NCBI GenBank assembly: GCA_947245315.1
Contig: CAMXNV010000032.1
Coordinates: forward strand, 1-13,809
Direction: 5' to 3'
Length of the DNA: 13,809 bases
Origin: an uncultured Oscillibacter sp.
GTDB taxonomy: Bacteria > Bacillota > Clostridia > Oscillospirales > Oscillospiraceae
The translations under genes were made by a program, and so were the position numbers. The notes under the pieces were generated by a model that saw only the letters and a list, made by a program, of their open reading frames with translations, was not told the origin of the DNA and made no database searches. Position 1 is the stretch's first letter; every line of letters starts with the position of its first letter. Positions 1 through 6,505 of this stretch are shown piece by piece.

Positions 1-1292
1 TCCAGGTGGAAGCGGCCCAGGCTCTTGTTGGCCGCAGCCATCTCCCGCTCGCCCTGGAGGACGTTGACCTCCACGCTGGTCTGGTTGTCGGCGGCGGTGG
101 AGAAGACCTGGCTCTTTTTCACGGGGATGGTGGTGTTCCGGTCGATCAGTTTCGTGCACACGCCGCCGTAGGTCTCGATGCCCAGGGACAGCGGGGTCAC
201 GTCCAGCAGCAGCAGGCCCTTCACGTCGCCGGTGAGGACGCCCGCCTGGAGGGCCGCGCCCATGGCCACGCACTCGTCGGGGTTGATGCCCTTGAAGGGA
301 TCGGAGCCGGTGAAGCTCTTCACGGCGTCCTGGACGGCGGGGATACGGCTGGAGCCGCCCACCAGCAGGACCTTGGAGAGGTCGGAGGGCTTGAGGCCCG
401 CGTCGCTCATGGCCTGGCGCACGGGGCCCATGGTGGCGTCCACCAGGTGGCTGGTGAGCTCGTTGAACTTCGCCCGGGAGAGGGTCACGTCCAGGTGCTT
501 GGGCCCGGTGGCGTCCGCCGTGATATAGGGCAGGTTGATATTGGAGGTGGTGACCCCGGAGAGCTCGATCTTGGCCTTTTCCGCCGCCTCCTTGAGCCGC
601 TGCATGGCCACCTTGTCGGTGGACAGGTCCACGCCGTCGGAGCGCTTGAACTCGCTGACCAGCCACTTCATGACGCACTCGTCGAAGTCGTCGCCGCCCA
701 GGCGGTTGTTGCCCGCCGTGGCCAGGACCTCGATGACCCCGTCGTCAATGTCCAGGATGGACACATCGAAGGTGCCGCCGCCCAGGTCGTAGACCATGAT
801 CTTCTGGGTCTGCTCCTTATCCACGCCGTAGGCCAAAGCCGCCGCCGTGGGCTCGTTGATGATCCGCTTGACGTCCAGGCCCGCGATCTTGCCCGCGTCC
901 TTGGTGGCCTGGCGCTGGGAGTCGGTGAAGTAGGCGGGAACAGTGATAACCGCCTCAGTGACGGCGCCGCCCAAATAGGCCTCGGCGTCCGCCTTCAGCT
1001 TCTGGAGGATCATAGCGCTGATTTCCTGGGGCGTGTAGTTCTTTCCATCGATACCCACCCGGTGGTCGGAGCCCATCTCCCGCTTGATGGAGGAGATGGT
1101 CCGGTCGGGGTTGGTGATGGCCTGGCGCTTGGCCACCTGGCCCACCATGCGCTCGCCGGTCTTAGAGAACGCCACCACGGAGGGGGTCGTCCGGTTCCCC
1201 TCGGCGTTGGCAATGACGACGGCCTCTCCGCCCTCCATCACCGCCACGCAGGAGTTGGTGGTTCCCAAGTCAATACCGATTACCTTAGACAT
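1..1292 (-). CDS. dnaK: Molecular chaperone DnaK (Hsp70), C-terminal part outside the window
   Basis: ATP-dependent Hsp70 chaperone that binds unfolded cytosolic proteins, working with GrpE (nucleotide exchange) and DnaJ. The first 430 residues are visible. They contain the whole nucleotide-binding domain and the start of the substrate-binding domain. Hsp70 landmarks are the phosphate-1 loop DLGTTNSC (residues 8-15), VYDLGGGTFD (167-176) and, later, GGSSRIP. The stretch after the AKRQA motif (about residues 54-90) is shorter than in E. coli DnaK, the deletion known from Gram-positive Hsp70s. The ATG at 1292-1290 follows a strong AGGAGG seven bases upstream. The gene is third in the hrcA-grpE-dnaK operon and lies 105 bp behind grpE with no terminator between. 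dnaJ would be expected beyond the left edge. Identity is secure; only the end is missing. Confidence 0.98.
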   Translation of the reverse strand, partial: MSKVIGIDLGTTNSCVAVMEGGEAVVIANAEGNRTTPSVVAFSKTGERMVGQVAKRQAITNPDRTISSIKREMGSDHRVGIDGKNYTPQEISAMILQKLKADAEAYLGGAVTEAVITVPAYFTDSQRQATKDAGKIAGLDVKRIINEPTAAALAYGVDKEQTQKIMVYDLGGGTFDVSILDIDDGVIEVLATAGNNRLGGDDFDECVMKWLVSEFKRSDGVDLSTDKVAMQRLKEAAEKAKIELSGVTTSNINLPYITADATGPKHLDVTLSRAKFNELTSHLVDATMGPVRQAMSDAGLKPSDLSKVLLVGGSSRIPAVQDAVKSFTGSDPFKGINPDECVAMGAALQAGVLTGDVKGLLLLDVTPLSLGIETYGGVCTKLIDRNTTIPVKKSQVFSTAADNQTSVEVNVLQGEREMAAANKSLGRFHL

Positions 1293-1366
1293 AATAAAAG
1301 CCTCCTATATGATTCATTTTATAATTTTCAGTCTTATTTAATGAGATTCAGCGGATTCAGGAACAC

Positions 1367-1393
1367 TCCTAACTCCTACTTCCTAACTCCTAC
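1367..1393. repeat. Short tandem repeat of SD-like units between grpE and dnaK
   Basis: A 13-bp unit, TCCTAACTCCTAC, occurs twice (1367-1379 and 1381-1393), separated by one base. On the coding (minus) strand it reads GTAGGAGTTAGGA, so four AGGA-type ribosome-binding-like motifs follow the grpE stop codon within 30 bases, and no start codon is suitably placed behind them. The rest of the 105-bp grpE-dnaK gap is AT-rich and ends in the true dnaK ribosome binding site. No function is known to me. Confidence 0.75.
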
Positions 1394-1397
1394 CTGC

Positions 1398-1979
1398 TCA
1401 GTTCGCCACTTGCACCACCGCGTGCCGCACCACCCGGTCTCCCAGGACGAAGCCCGCCTGAAAGACCTGCGCCACCTCGTTTTCCCCGAAGTTCTCGTCC
1501 TCGATGTGCATCACCGCCTCGTGGCGCTCCGGGTCAAAGGGCCGGCCCTTGGCCTCGATCTCCGTGACCCCCAGCTTTTTCAGCAGCTCCTTGTACTGGG
1601 CGAAGATCATCTCCAGGCCCTTCTTGTGGGGGTCGTCCTCTCCCCCCGGGGCCTCCGCCGCCCGCTCCAGGTTGTCGTACACCGCCAGGAATTCTTTGAT
1701 GGTGTCCGCCTTGGCGTCCTGGTAGAGGCTTTCCTTTTCCTTGGCGGTGCGCTTGCGGTAGTTGTCGTACTCCGCCGCCAGGCGGGCGAACTGGTCCTTG
1801 GTGGTCTCCAGCTGCTTCGCCGCCAGCTCCATCTGCTCCACCTGCTCCCGGGTGAAGGTAAAGCTCTTCTCCTTCTTCTTTTTGGCCTTGGCCGTCTTTT
1901 CGCCCTCCGGCTGGGGCTCGGGAGCCGTCTCCGTCTCCGGGGTCTCGTCCTCCAGGGGCTGCTTGTTCTCTTCCGTCAT
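1398..1979 (-). CDS. grpE: Nucleotide exchange factor GrpE
   Basis: Co-chaperone that releases ADP from DnaK and so drives the Hsp70 cycle in the cytosol. The protein has 193 residues, normal for the family. Residues 1-40 are an acidic, Pro/Glu-rich tail followed by a Lys-rich patch. Residues about 43-105 form the long helix used for dimerisation, with the family motif YDNYRKR at 71-77. The C-terminal beta domain carries the GrpE signature GRPFDPERHEAV at 145-156. The ATG at 1979 follows AAGGAGG seven bases upstream. It overlaps the hrcA stop codon as ATGA, which indicates translational coupling. Expression should follow the CIRCE-controlled promoter in front of hrcA. Confidence 0.98.
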   Translation of the reverse strand: MTEENKQPLEDETPETETAPEPQPEGEKTAKAKKKKEKSFTFTREQVEQMELAAKQLETTKDQFARLAAEYDNYRKRTAKEKESLYQDAKADTIKEFLAVYDNLERAAEAPGGEDDPHKKGLEMIFAQYKELLKKLGVTEIEAKGRPFDPERHEAVMHIEDENFGENEVAQVFQAGFVLGDRVVRHAVVQVAN

Positions 1980-3022
1980 TTCGGTTCCTCCTTCGGGGGT
2001 AATTCCTGATTTCCAAACAGCCGCGTCAGCCCCTCGGCAAAGCCGGAGAGCCGGGCGGCCACCGCCGCGTAATCCATTCTCGTGGGGCCTACCACGCCGA
2101 TGAGGCCCCGCATGCCGTCTCCGATGTCATAGCTGGCCACCACCACGCTGGCGTCCCGCAGGGCCTCCTTCACGTTTTCCGGGCCGATCAAAATCTCCAT
2201 CTCCCGGTGCATCGGCTGGGGGAGCTCCTCCTTGCTGTCCGCCAGGAAGCTCATCAGCTCGTGGGCCTTGTCGGCGTCCCGGAACTCCGGCAGCTTCAAC
2301 AGCCGGCTGGCCCCGGCGGTGACGATCTCCGGCCGCCCCGCGGCTTCCAGGCAGTCCGCCGCGTAGCTCACCGCCTGGCTCAGCAGAAGGAACTGCTGGG
2401 GGGCCGTCTGCTCCGCCGCGGCCATCAGCCTCCGGCTCATCTCCTCGGGGGCAACGCCGGTGAAGCGCCCGTTCAAAAGCCCCGCCACCGCCGGAAGCTG
2501 CTCCGGCTCCAGCTTCAGCTGCATCCGCAGCAGCTGGCTCTTCACCCGGCTGTCGCTGGTCATCATCACCAGGATGCAGTTCCGCTCATCCACCGGCAGC
2601 AGCTCGAACCGCCGGGCGGTGACGCCGCTCTTCCGGGCGGCGGCCACGTAGGCCGGGTAGCGCACCAGGGAGGACACCGCCCGGCCCGCCTGGGTCAGCA
2701 GCCGGTTCAGCTCCTCCATTTTCAGCTGGAGGGAGCGGTTGATCCGCTCCGTCTCCGCCAGGGAGAGCCGCTGCTCCTCCATCAGCTCGTTGACGTACAG
2801 GCGGTAGCCCTTGGGGGAGGGCATCCGCCCGGCGGAGGTGTGGGGCTGTTCCAGATAACCCAGCTCCGTCAGGTCCGCCAGCTCGTTGCGGATGGTGGCG
2901 GAGCTGACGCTTCCCCCCATCTCGGCGGCAATGGCCTTGGACCCCACCGGCTCGGCGGTCCGGACGTAGTCCTCCACCACCACCTTCAATATCTGGCGTT
3001 TTCGGTCCGAGAGCTCTGCCAT
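1976..3022 (-). CDS. hrcA: Heat-inducible transcription repressor HrcA
   Basis: Repressor of class I heat-shock genes. It binds the CIRCE operator and, in characterised Firmicutes, needs GroEL to stay active. The 348-residue protein opens with a winged-helix DNA-binding domain (about 1-75) containing EPVGSK, the recognition-helix region SSATIRNELADL and the wing motif TSAGRMPSPKGYR. A long dimerisation and GAF-like portion follows. I chose the ATG at 3022 (MAELSDRKRQ). A GTG three codons upstream (3031) is open, but only the ATG has a suitable purine-rich site (AGGTGG) about five bases before it. It is the first gene of the operon and overlaps grpE by four bases. CIRCE lies about 50 bp upstream, so HrcA should regulate itself. 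Confidence 0.98.
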   Translation of the reverse strand: MAELSDRKRQILKVVVEDYVRTAEPVGSKAIAAEMGGSVSSATIRNELADLTELGYLEQPHTSAGRMPSPKGYRLYVNELMEEQRLSLAETERINRSLQLKMEELNRLLTQAGRAVSSLVRYPAYVAAARKSGVTARRFELLPVDERNCILVMMTSDSRVKSQLLRMQLKLEPEQLPAVAGLLNGRFTGVAPEEMSRRLMAAAEQTAPQQFLLLSQAVSYAADCLEAAGRPEIVTAGASRLLKLPEFRDADKAHELMSFLADSKEELPQPMHREMEILIGPENVKEALRDASVVVASYDIGDGMRGLIGVVGPTRMDYAAVAARLSGFAEGLTRLFGNQELPPKEEPK

Positions 3023-3067
3023 GACCTCCACCTGTTCCCAATCTGATTCCCGTCTCCGGGTTGTGAA

Positions 3068-3102
3068 CGCTTTAGCACTCCTTTTCCAAGAGTGCTAAAG
3101 CG
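3068..3102 (-). promoter_or_regulatory. CIRCE operator (HrcA binding site)
   Basis: The canonical CIRCE half-sites TTAGCACTC (3072-3080) and GAGTGCTAA (3090-3098) are both perfect and separated by exactly nine bases. The dyad extends beyond the core to 13-bp perfect arms (3068-3080 and 3090-3102). It lies directly downstream of the hrcA -10 box and covers the expected transcription start, the usual arrangement for repression by HrcA. Confidence 0.98.
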
Positions 3103-3131
3103 AGTTTACCACCGGAGCCATATCTTGTCAA
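3103..3131 (-). promoter_or_regulatory. Sigma-A promoter of the hrcA-grpE-dnaK operon
   Basis: On the minus strand a perfect -35 box TTGACA (3131-3126) is followed after 17 bases by TAAACT (3108-3103). The expected start point lies inside CIRCE, about 75 bases upstream of the hrcA ATG. Confidence 0.9.
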
Positions 3132-3394
3132 TGGATGGATATAAACAAATTGTAAACAAACCGGAACGGAATTTTAAACTTCTCCGCCCGCCCCAACCCC
3201 CGGCGGCAGAGGGCTCCGGGAGGGTCCTCCGCCCCCTCGGAGCGGGTTCCCCGGCCCGCCGGGACCCCGCCCAAAATTTTCTCCAAACTTTTGTCGCATT
3301 ATCTGGATTTCCCAGAGAGATTGTGTTATTCTGGTTTTGATTTTGGTTCGCATCCGCTGCGCCCCCGGGCGCGTTTTGAGGAAGGAGAAGCAGT
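3132..3394 (+). other. Long leader or promoter region before the aminotransferase gene
   Basis: No gene is seen in these bases. A possible plus-strand promoter is TTGTAA (3150-3155), 17 bases, TTTAAA (3173-3178), with four of six matches in each box. A weaker alternative has its -10 box at 3327-3332 (TATTCT). Positions about 3181-3272 are very GC-rich and can fold into several hairpins. They are followed by an AT-rich stretch and a small hairpin (GCGCC at 3359-3363 with GGCGC at 3368-3372) followed by GTTTTG, just ahead of the ribosome binding site AAGGAG (3382-3387). I cannot decide between the promoters or assign a regulator. Confidence 0.35.
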
Positions 3395-4555
3395 ATGTCA
3401 TTTGTTTCTGAGAAAAGTAAGGCCACGCCCCGGTCCGTCATCCGGGAGATGTTCGCCATGCAGACGGGGCTGGACAACATCGTCAGCTTCGCCCTGGGAG
3501 AGCCGGACTTCACGGCCCCCCGGCACACCATTGAGGCCGCGGCGGAGTCCTTCCGCCGGGGCGAGACCCACTACACCCCCAATGCCGGCATCGCCCCCCT
3601 GCGGGAGGCCATCGCCCGGTCCTACCAGGAGCGGGGCCTGGACTACAAGCCCGAAGAAATCCTGGTGGGCGCGGGGGCCATCAGCGTGCTGTGCCTGGCC
3701 TGCACCGCCGTCCTGGACATCGGCGACGAGGTCCTCCTGCCGGACCCCGGCTGGGCCAACTACCAGGGCCTGGTCATGCAGGCCGGGGCCAAGCCCGTTC
3801 CCGTCCGGGTGTCCGAGGAAAACGGCTTTATGTTCGACATCGAGGACCTCCGGGCCGCCGTCACCCCGAAAACCAAGCTCATCATCATCAACTCCCCCTC
3901 CAACCCCACCGGCGGCGTCGCCAGCGCGGAAAACCTCCGCCAGATCGCGGAGCTGGCCAAGGAGAAGGACCTCTACGTCCTCACCGACGAGATTTATCAC
4001 GAGCTCCTCTGGACCGGGGAGCCCTACACCAGCATCGCCTCCTTCCCCGGCATGAAGGAGCGCACCGTGGTCATCGACGGCTTCTCTAAAAAGTACGCCA
4101 TGACCGGCTTCCGCCTGGGCTGGGGGGCCGCCCCGGAGGAGGTCACCGCCACCATGACCAAGCTGGTGGAAAACGTCCTCTCCTCCGTCAACGAGGGGGT
4201 CCAATGGGCCGGCGTGGCCGCCCTCACGGGGGACCAGAGCTGCGTGGCCGAGATGCTGGAGCAGTACCGCCGCCGCCGGGAGATCATCGTGGAGGGCCTG
4301 AACAGCATTCCCCGGATCAGCTGCCTGCCCCCCAAGGGCGCGTTCTACGCCTTCCCCAACATCTCCCGGACGGGCCTGGACTCCCGGGACTTCTCCATCC
4401 GCCTCTTGCAGGAGACCCACACCGTGGTGGTCCCCGGCGTGGGCTTCGGCCAGGGAGGCGAGGGCTTCGTCCGCATCTCCTACGCCACCAGCGAGGAGAA
4501 CATCCGGGAGGGCCTCCGGAGAATCCGGCAGTTCGTGGAGCGCCTGCCGGACTGA
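3395..4555 (+). CDS. Pyridoxal-phosphate aminotransferase, class I/II (aspartate/aromatic type)
   Basis: A fold-type I PLP enzyme of 386 residues that moves an amino group between an amino acid and a 2-oxo acid in the cytosol. Visible landmarks are GEPDF near the N-terminus (35-39), NSPSNPTGG with Asn170, TDEIYHEL with Asp198 (pyridine-nitrogen contact) and Tyr201, and SKKYAMTGFRLG, where Lys232 should form the Schiff base with PLP. Arg360 in VRISYA should bind the substrate carboxylate. These match subgroup I-gamma enzymes such as Bacillus AspB or PatA. The exact substrate (aspartate, aromatic amino acids or N-acetyl-diaminopimelate) cannot be told from the sequence. The ATG is preceded by AAGGAG seven bases upstream. 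It is probably a single-gene transcript, closed by a terminator. Confidence 0.93.
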   Translation: MSFVSEKSKATPRSVIREMFAMQTGLDNIVSFALGEPDFTAPRHTIEAAAESFRRGETHYTPNAGIAPLREAIARSYQERGLDYKPEEILVGAGAISVLCLACTAVLDIGDEVLLPDPGWANYQGLVMQAGAKPVPVRVSEENGFMFDIEDLRAAVTPKTKLIIINSPSNPTGGVASAENLRQIAELAKEKDLYVLTDEIYHELLWTGEPYTSIASFPGMKERTVVIDGFSKKYAMTGFRLGWGAAPEEVTATMTKLVENVLSSVNEGVQWAGVAALTGDQSCVAEMLEQYRRRREIIVEGLNSIPRISCLPPKGAFYAFPNISRTGLDSRDFSIRLLQETHTVVVPGVGFGQGGEGFVRISYATSEENIREGLRRIRQFVERLPD

Positions 4556-4575
4556 ATCCCTTACGCCGTATGCTG

Positions 4576-4604
4576 CCGGGCGGGGCCCTCCCCCGCCCGG
4601 TTTT
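4576..4604 (+). terminator. Rho-independent terminator after the aminotransferase gene
   Basis: A perfect 10-bp GC stem, CCGGGCGGGG (4576-4585) with CCCCGCCCGG (4591-4600), has a 5-base loop and is followed by TTTT. It lies 20 bases behind the stop codon. Confidence 0.88.
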
Positions 4605-4637
4605 CCAAAATGACCGAACGGCAAAAAATTGCCCCCG

Positions 4638-4662
4638 AAAGTAAAAAATAATTCTTTACTTT
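4638..4662. promoter_or_regulatory. Inverted repeat over the -35 box of the Crp/Fnr gene, possible operator
   Basis: AAAGTAAA (4638-4645) and TTTACTTT (4655-4662) are perfect inverted copies separated by nine bases. The right arm contains the -35 box of the promoter below, so a bound protein would block RNA polymerase. Autoregulation by the adjacent Crp/Fnr protein is an inference. The sequence is not the classical TGTGA or TTGAT consensus. Confidence 0.45.
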
Positions 4663-4683
4663 TTAAGCAGAAGCTGGTATGAT
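4655..4683 (+). promoter_or_regulatory. Sigma-A promoter of the Crp/Fnr-thioesterase unit
   Basis: A -35 box TTTACT (4655-4660), a 17-base spacer and the -10 box TATGAT (4678-4683). The predicted start point near 4690 falls on an upstream in-frame ATG (4689), which helps to choose the later start codon. Confidence 0.8.
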
Positions 4684-4724
4684 AGTTTGTGCATGTGGGA
4701 TATGCAACGGAAAGGGATGAGCAT

Positions 4725-5378
4725 ATGCTTAGTGAGCAGGAGCTGGAGAAGAGCCCGCTGTTTCATGACATCAACTATCAGGACTACCGGGAAATCCTCA
4801 CCTGCTTCCAAGCGGTCCAGCGGGTCTTCCGGGCGGACGAGCTGATCTATGATTTCTCCTCCGACGCCGTGGGCGTGGTGGAGCGGGGACAGGCCTCCCT
4901 GATCCGCATCGACGAGGAGGGCGTGGCCACCGTTCTGGAGGATCTGGGCGCCGGCGGGGTCTTCGGCAAGTCCCTGGCCTTCGCGGGCTCCACGGGGGAC
5001 AGCCTGGAGGTCATCTGCCGCCACTCCTGCGACGTGGTCTTCCTGGACTACTCCCACATCTTCACCCTCTGCGGCAACGCCTGCCACCGGCACAGCGTCC
5101 TGGTGCAGAACATGCTCCGCCTGGTGGCGGACAAGGCCCAGGCCCTCTCCCGCCGGGTGGACGTGCTCTCCCGGCGGTCCATCCGGGAAAAGCTGCTGTG
5201 CTATTTCCGCCAGCTCTCCCAGCAGGCGGACAGCCGGACCTTCACCCTTCCCTTCTCCCTCAGCACCCTGGCGGACTACATCGCCACGGACCGCAGCGCT
5301 ATGATGCGGGAATTGAAACGCCTCCGGGAGGAGGGTGTCGTCCGTTCCGACGGGCGGCAGTTCACCCTTCGCCAATAG
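4725..5378 (+). CDS. Crp/Fnr family transcriptional regulator
   Basis: A 217-residue regulator with an N-terminal cyclic-nucleotide-binding-like beta-barrel (about 12-115), a long dimerisation helix (about 120-150) and a C-terminal Crp-type winged helix. The recognition region is STLADYIATDRSAMMRELKRL (180-200). The barrel lacks the PRSA-type Arg-Ser pair that contacts cAMP in E. coli CRP, so cAMP is unlikely to be the ligand. It also lacks the N-terminal cysteine cluster of FNR. Instead, Cys98, Cys102, Cys116 and Cys120 form two CX3C pairs with His100, His111, His121 and His123 nearby. An ATG twelve codons upstream (4689) is open, but it coincides with the predicted transcription start and has no ribosome binding site. 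The ATG at 4725 follows a purine-rich AAAGGG. The stop is TAG. Its targets are unknown. Confidence 0.92.
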   Translation: MLSEQELEKSPLFHDINYQDYREILTCFQAVQRVFRADELIYDFSSDAVGVVERGQASLIRIDEEGVATVLEDLGAGGVFGKSLAFAGSTGDSLEVICRHSCDVVFLDYSHIFTLCGNACHRHSVLVQNMLRLVADKAQALSRRVDVLSRRSIREKLLCYFRQLSQQADSRTFTLPFSLSTLADYIATDRSAMMRELKRLREEGVVRSDGRQFTLRQ

Positions 5379-5407
5379 CGGTCCCACCCTATTAAGGATG
5401 TGCATCC

Positions 5408-5824
5408 ATGGATTACGAACAGATTCGCGCCTTTCGAAACGCCAAAAATCCCTACGCCCAGCGCCTGGGGGTCTACGTGGAGGAGCTCCGCCCAGGCTAT
5501 GCCCGGACCGTCAAAACCGTGACGGAGGAGGACCTGAACCCCGTGGCCGTTCCCCACGGAGGGGTTTACTTCTCCATGGCGGACACCGCCTGCGGCTCCG
5601 CCATGGCGGCCTACGGCACGGCGGCGGTCACCATCAACTGCTCCTTCAGCTTTCTCAAGAGCGCCAGGGCCGGGGACCGGCTGACGGCGGAGGCCCGGGA
5701 GCTCCAGAGCGGCCGGAGCGTCTGCGTGCTGGAGGCCCGGGTCACCGGCGAGGGGGGCATCCTCCTGGCCGTGGGCACCTTCACCTTCCGGCGGCTGGAC
5801 AAGCCCCTGGACCTCTCCCTGTGA
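5408..5824 (+). CDS. PaaI-family hotdog-fold acyl-CoA thioesterase
   Basis: A small thioesterase of 138 residues, predicted to hydrolyse an acyl- or aryl-CoA to the free acid and CoA in the cytosol, probably as a tetramer. The 4HBT hotdog domain fills most of the protein. The active-site helix reads NPVAVPHGGVYFSMADTA. Asp59 is the likely catalytic base, 15 residues after Asn44, the same spacing as in E. coli PaaI (Asn46 and Asp61), with His50-Gly51-Gly52 between. The ATG follows AAGGA by nine bases. The gene begins 29 bases after the Crp/Fnr stop codon with no terminator between, so the two are probably co-transcribed. The actual substrate cannot be read from the sequence. Confidence 0.88.
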   Translation: MDYEQIRAFRNAKNPYAQRLGVYVEELRPGYARTVKTVTEEDLNPVAVPHGGVYFSMADTACGSAMAAYGTAAVTINCSFSFLKSARAGDRLTAEARELQSGRSVCVLEARVTGEGGILLAVGTFTFRRLDKPLDLSL

Positions 5825-5841
5825 CGGGCTGGAAGACATAA

Positions 5842-5871
5842 AAAGAGACTGTCTAGGACAGTCTCTTTCTT
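5842..5871. terminator. Bidirectional terminator between convergent genes
   Basis: A perfect 12-bp stem, AAAGAGACTGTC (5842-5853) with GACAGTCTCTTT (5857-5868), has a 3-base loop. T-rich ends on both strands suit it to stop both the thioesterase and the zinc-ribbon transcripts. Confidence 0.85.
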
Positions 5872-5895
5872 CATGGCGCTCCCACGGCCCCATTC

Positions 5896-6330
5896 TCAGG
5901 TCTTGGCCCGGATCTCCGCCCCGCACTTGGGGCAGGTAATCACGATTTTTCCCTTCCCCACCGGCACCCGGCAGATGGCCTTGCAGTTCTTGCAGGTGAA
6001 GTATTTGTGCTCCTTGTCGGCGTGGCGGGCCCGGGCCCCGGCGTTCCGGTTTTTCAGGCCGCAGTACCAGCCCACCCACTTCTGGTTCTCCGTCCGGCGG
6101 CGGTAGAGGTCCTTGGAGAAGGTGCGATAGAAGATAAAGATCATCAGGAGGAACAGCGCGCCGTTAAACACCCCGGTCACCAGCCGGTTTTTCAGCAGGA
6201 TCGCGGTCACGATCTCCACGATCCACAAAAGCAGATACCCCCGGAACAGGGCCTGGTTCAGCTGGTCCCATCCGTTGCGCCCGTACATGAAGCGGGCAAT
6301 CGCGCCGCCGATTTTCTGTAAAAAGCCCAT
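5896..6330 (-). CDS. Small membrane protein with C-terminal zinc ribbon, function unknown
   Basis: A 144-residue protein. Two hydrophobic segments (about 28-46 and 50-68) form a short hairpin in the membrane. The remaining C-terminal half is basic and ends in a zinc ribbon with CKNC (Cys113, Cys116) and CPKC (Cys133, Cys136). By the positive-inside rule the basic termini, including the ribbon, are probably cytoplasmic. I recognise the general type (zinc-ribbon domain-containing proteins of Clostridia) but know no function. The ATG is preceded by AAAGGAG ten bases upstream. It has its own promoter, divergent from htpG, and a hairpin after the stop. Confidence 0.85.
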   Translation of the reverse strand: MGFLQKIGGAIARFMYGRNGWDQLNQALFRGYLLLWIVEIVTAILLKNRLVTGVFNGALFLLMIFIFYRTFSKDLYRRRTENQKWVGWYCGLKNRNAGARARHADKEHKYFTCKNCKAICRVPVGKGKIVITCPKCGAEIRAKT

Positions 6331-6374
6331 AAGTCTTGAACTCCTTTGACCGTCCCGTCGTTTCGATACGTCTC

Positions 6375-6403
6375 ATTTTACTCGCAACCCGCCGGACAAA
6401 CAA
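6375..6403 (-). promoter_or_regulatory. Promoter of the zinc-ribbon membrane protein gene
   Basis: Minus strand: TTGTTT (6403-6398), a 17-base spacer and TAAAAT (6380-6375). The -10 box has five of six consensus bases and the -35 box is weak. It sits about 45 bases before the start codon. Confidence 0.6.
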
Positions 6404-6434
6404 CCGGTTTGGGCGGAAATTTACAAAATGGTCA

Positions 6435-6463
6435 TTTATTTTCCATGTACCCTGTGCTATATT
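6435..6463 (+). promoter_or_regulatory. Promoter of htpG
   Basis: A -35 box TTTATT (6435-6440, weak), a 17-base spacer and the -10 box TATATT (6458-6463), about 40 bases before the htpG ATG. No CIRCE or other clear dyad is present here, so htpG does not appear to belong to the HrcA regulon. Confidence 0.6.
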
Positions 6464-6505
6464 TTAGTGTTGTTAAAAAATAAAAGAAGGAAGTGCATCC
6501 AAGCC

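Noticed and set aside
6..2009. A 667-codon open frame on the plus strand
   Set aside because: It lies opposite dnaK and grpE. Its translation is low-complexity Gly/Leu/Val/His, as expected for the antisense of GC-rich genes.
3398..4624. A 408-codon minus-strand frame
   Set aside because: It is the antisense shadow of the aminotransferase gene, which has all its catalytic residues on the other strand.
4689..4724. Upstream start of the Crp/Fnr gene
   Set aside because: It coincides with the predicted transcription start, has no ribosome site, and adds residues unlike the family.
6428..6505. Upstream start of htpG, giving 26 more residues
   Set aside because: The extra residues are not Hsp90-like and overlap the promoter. 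MAKKQFKAES is the conserved beginning.
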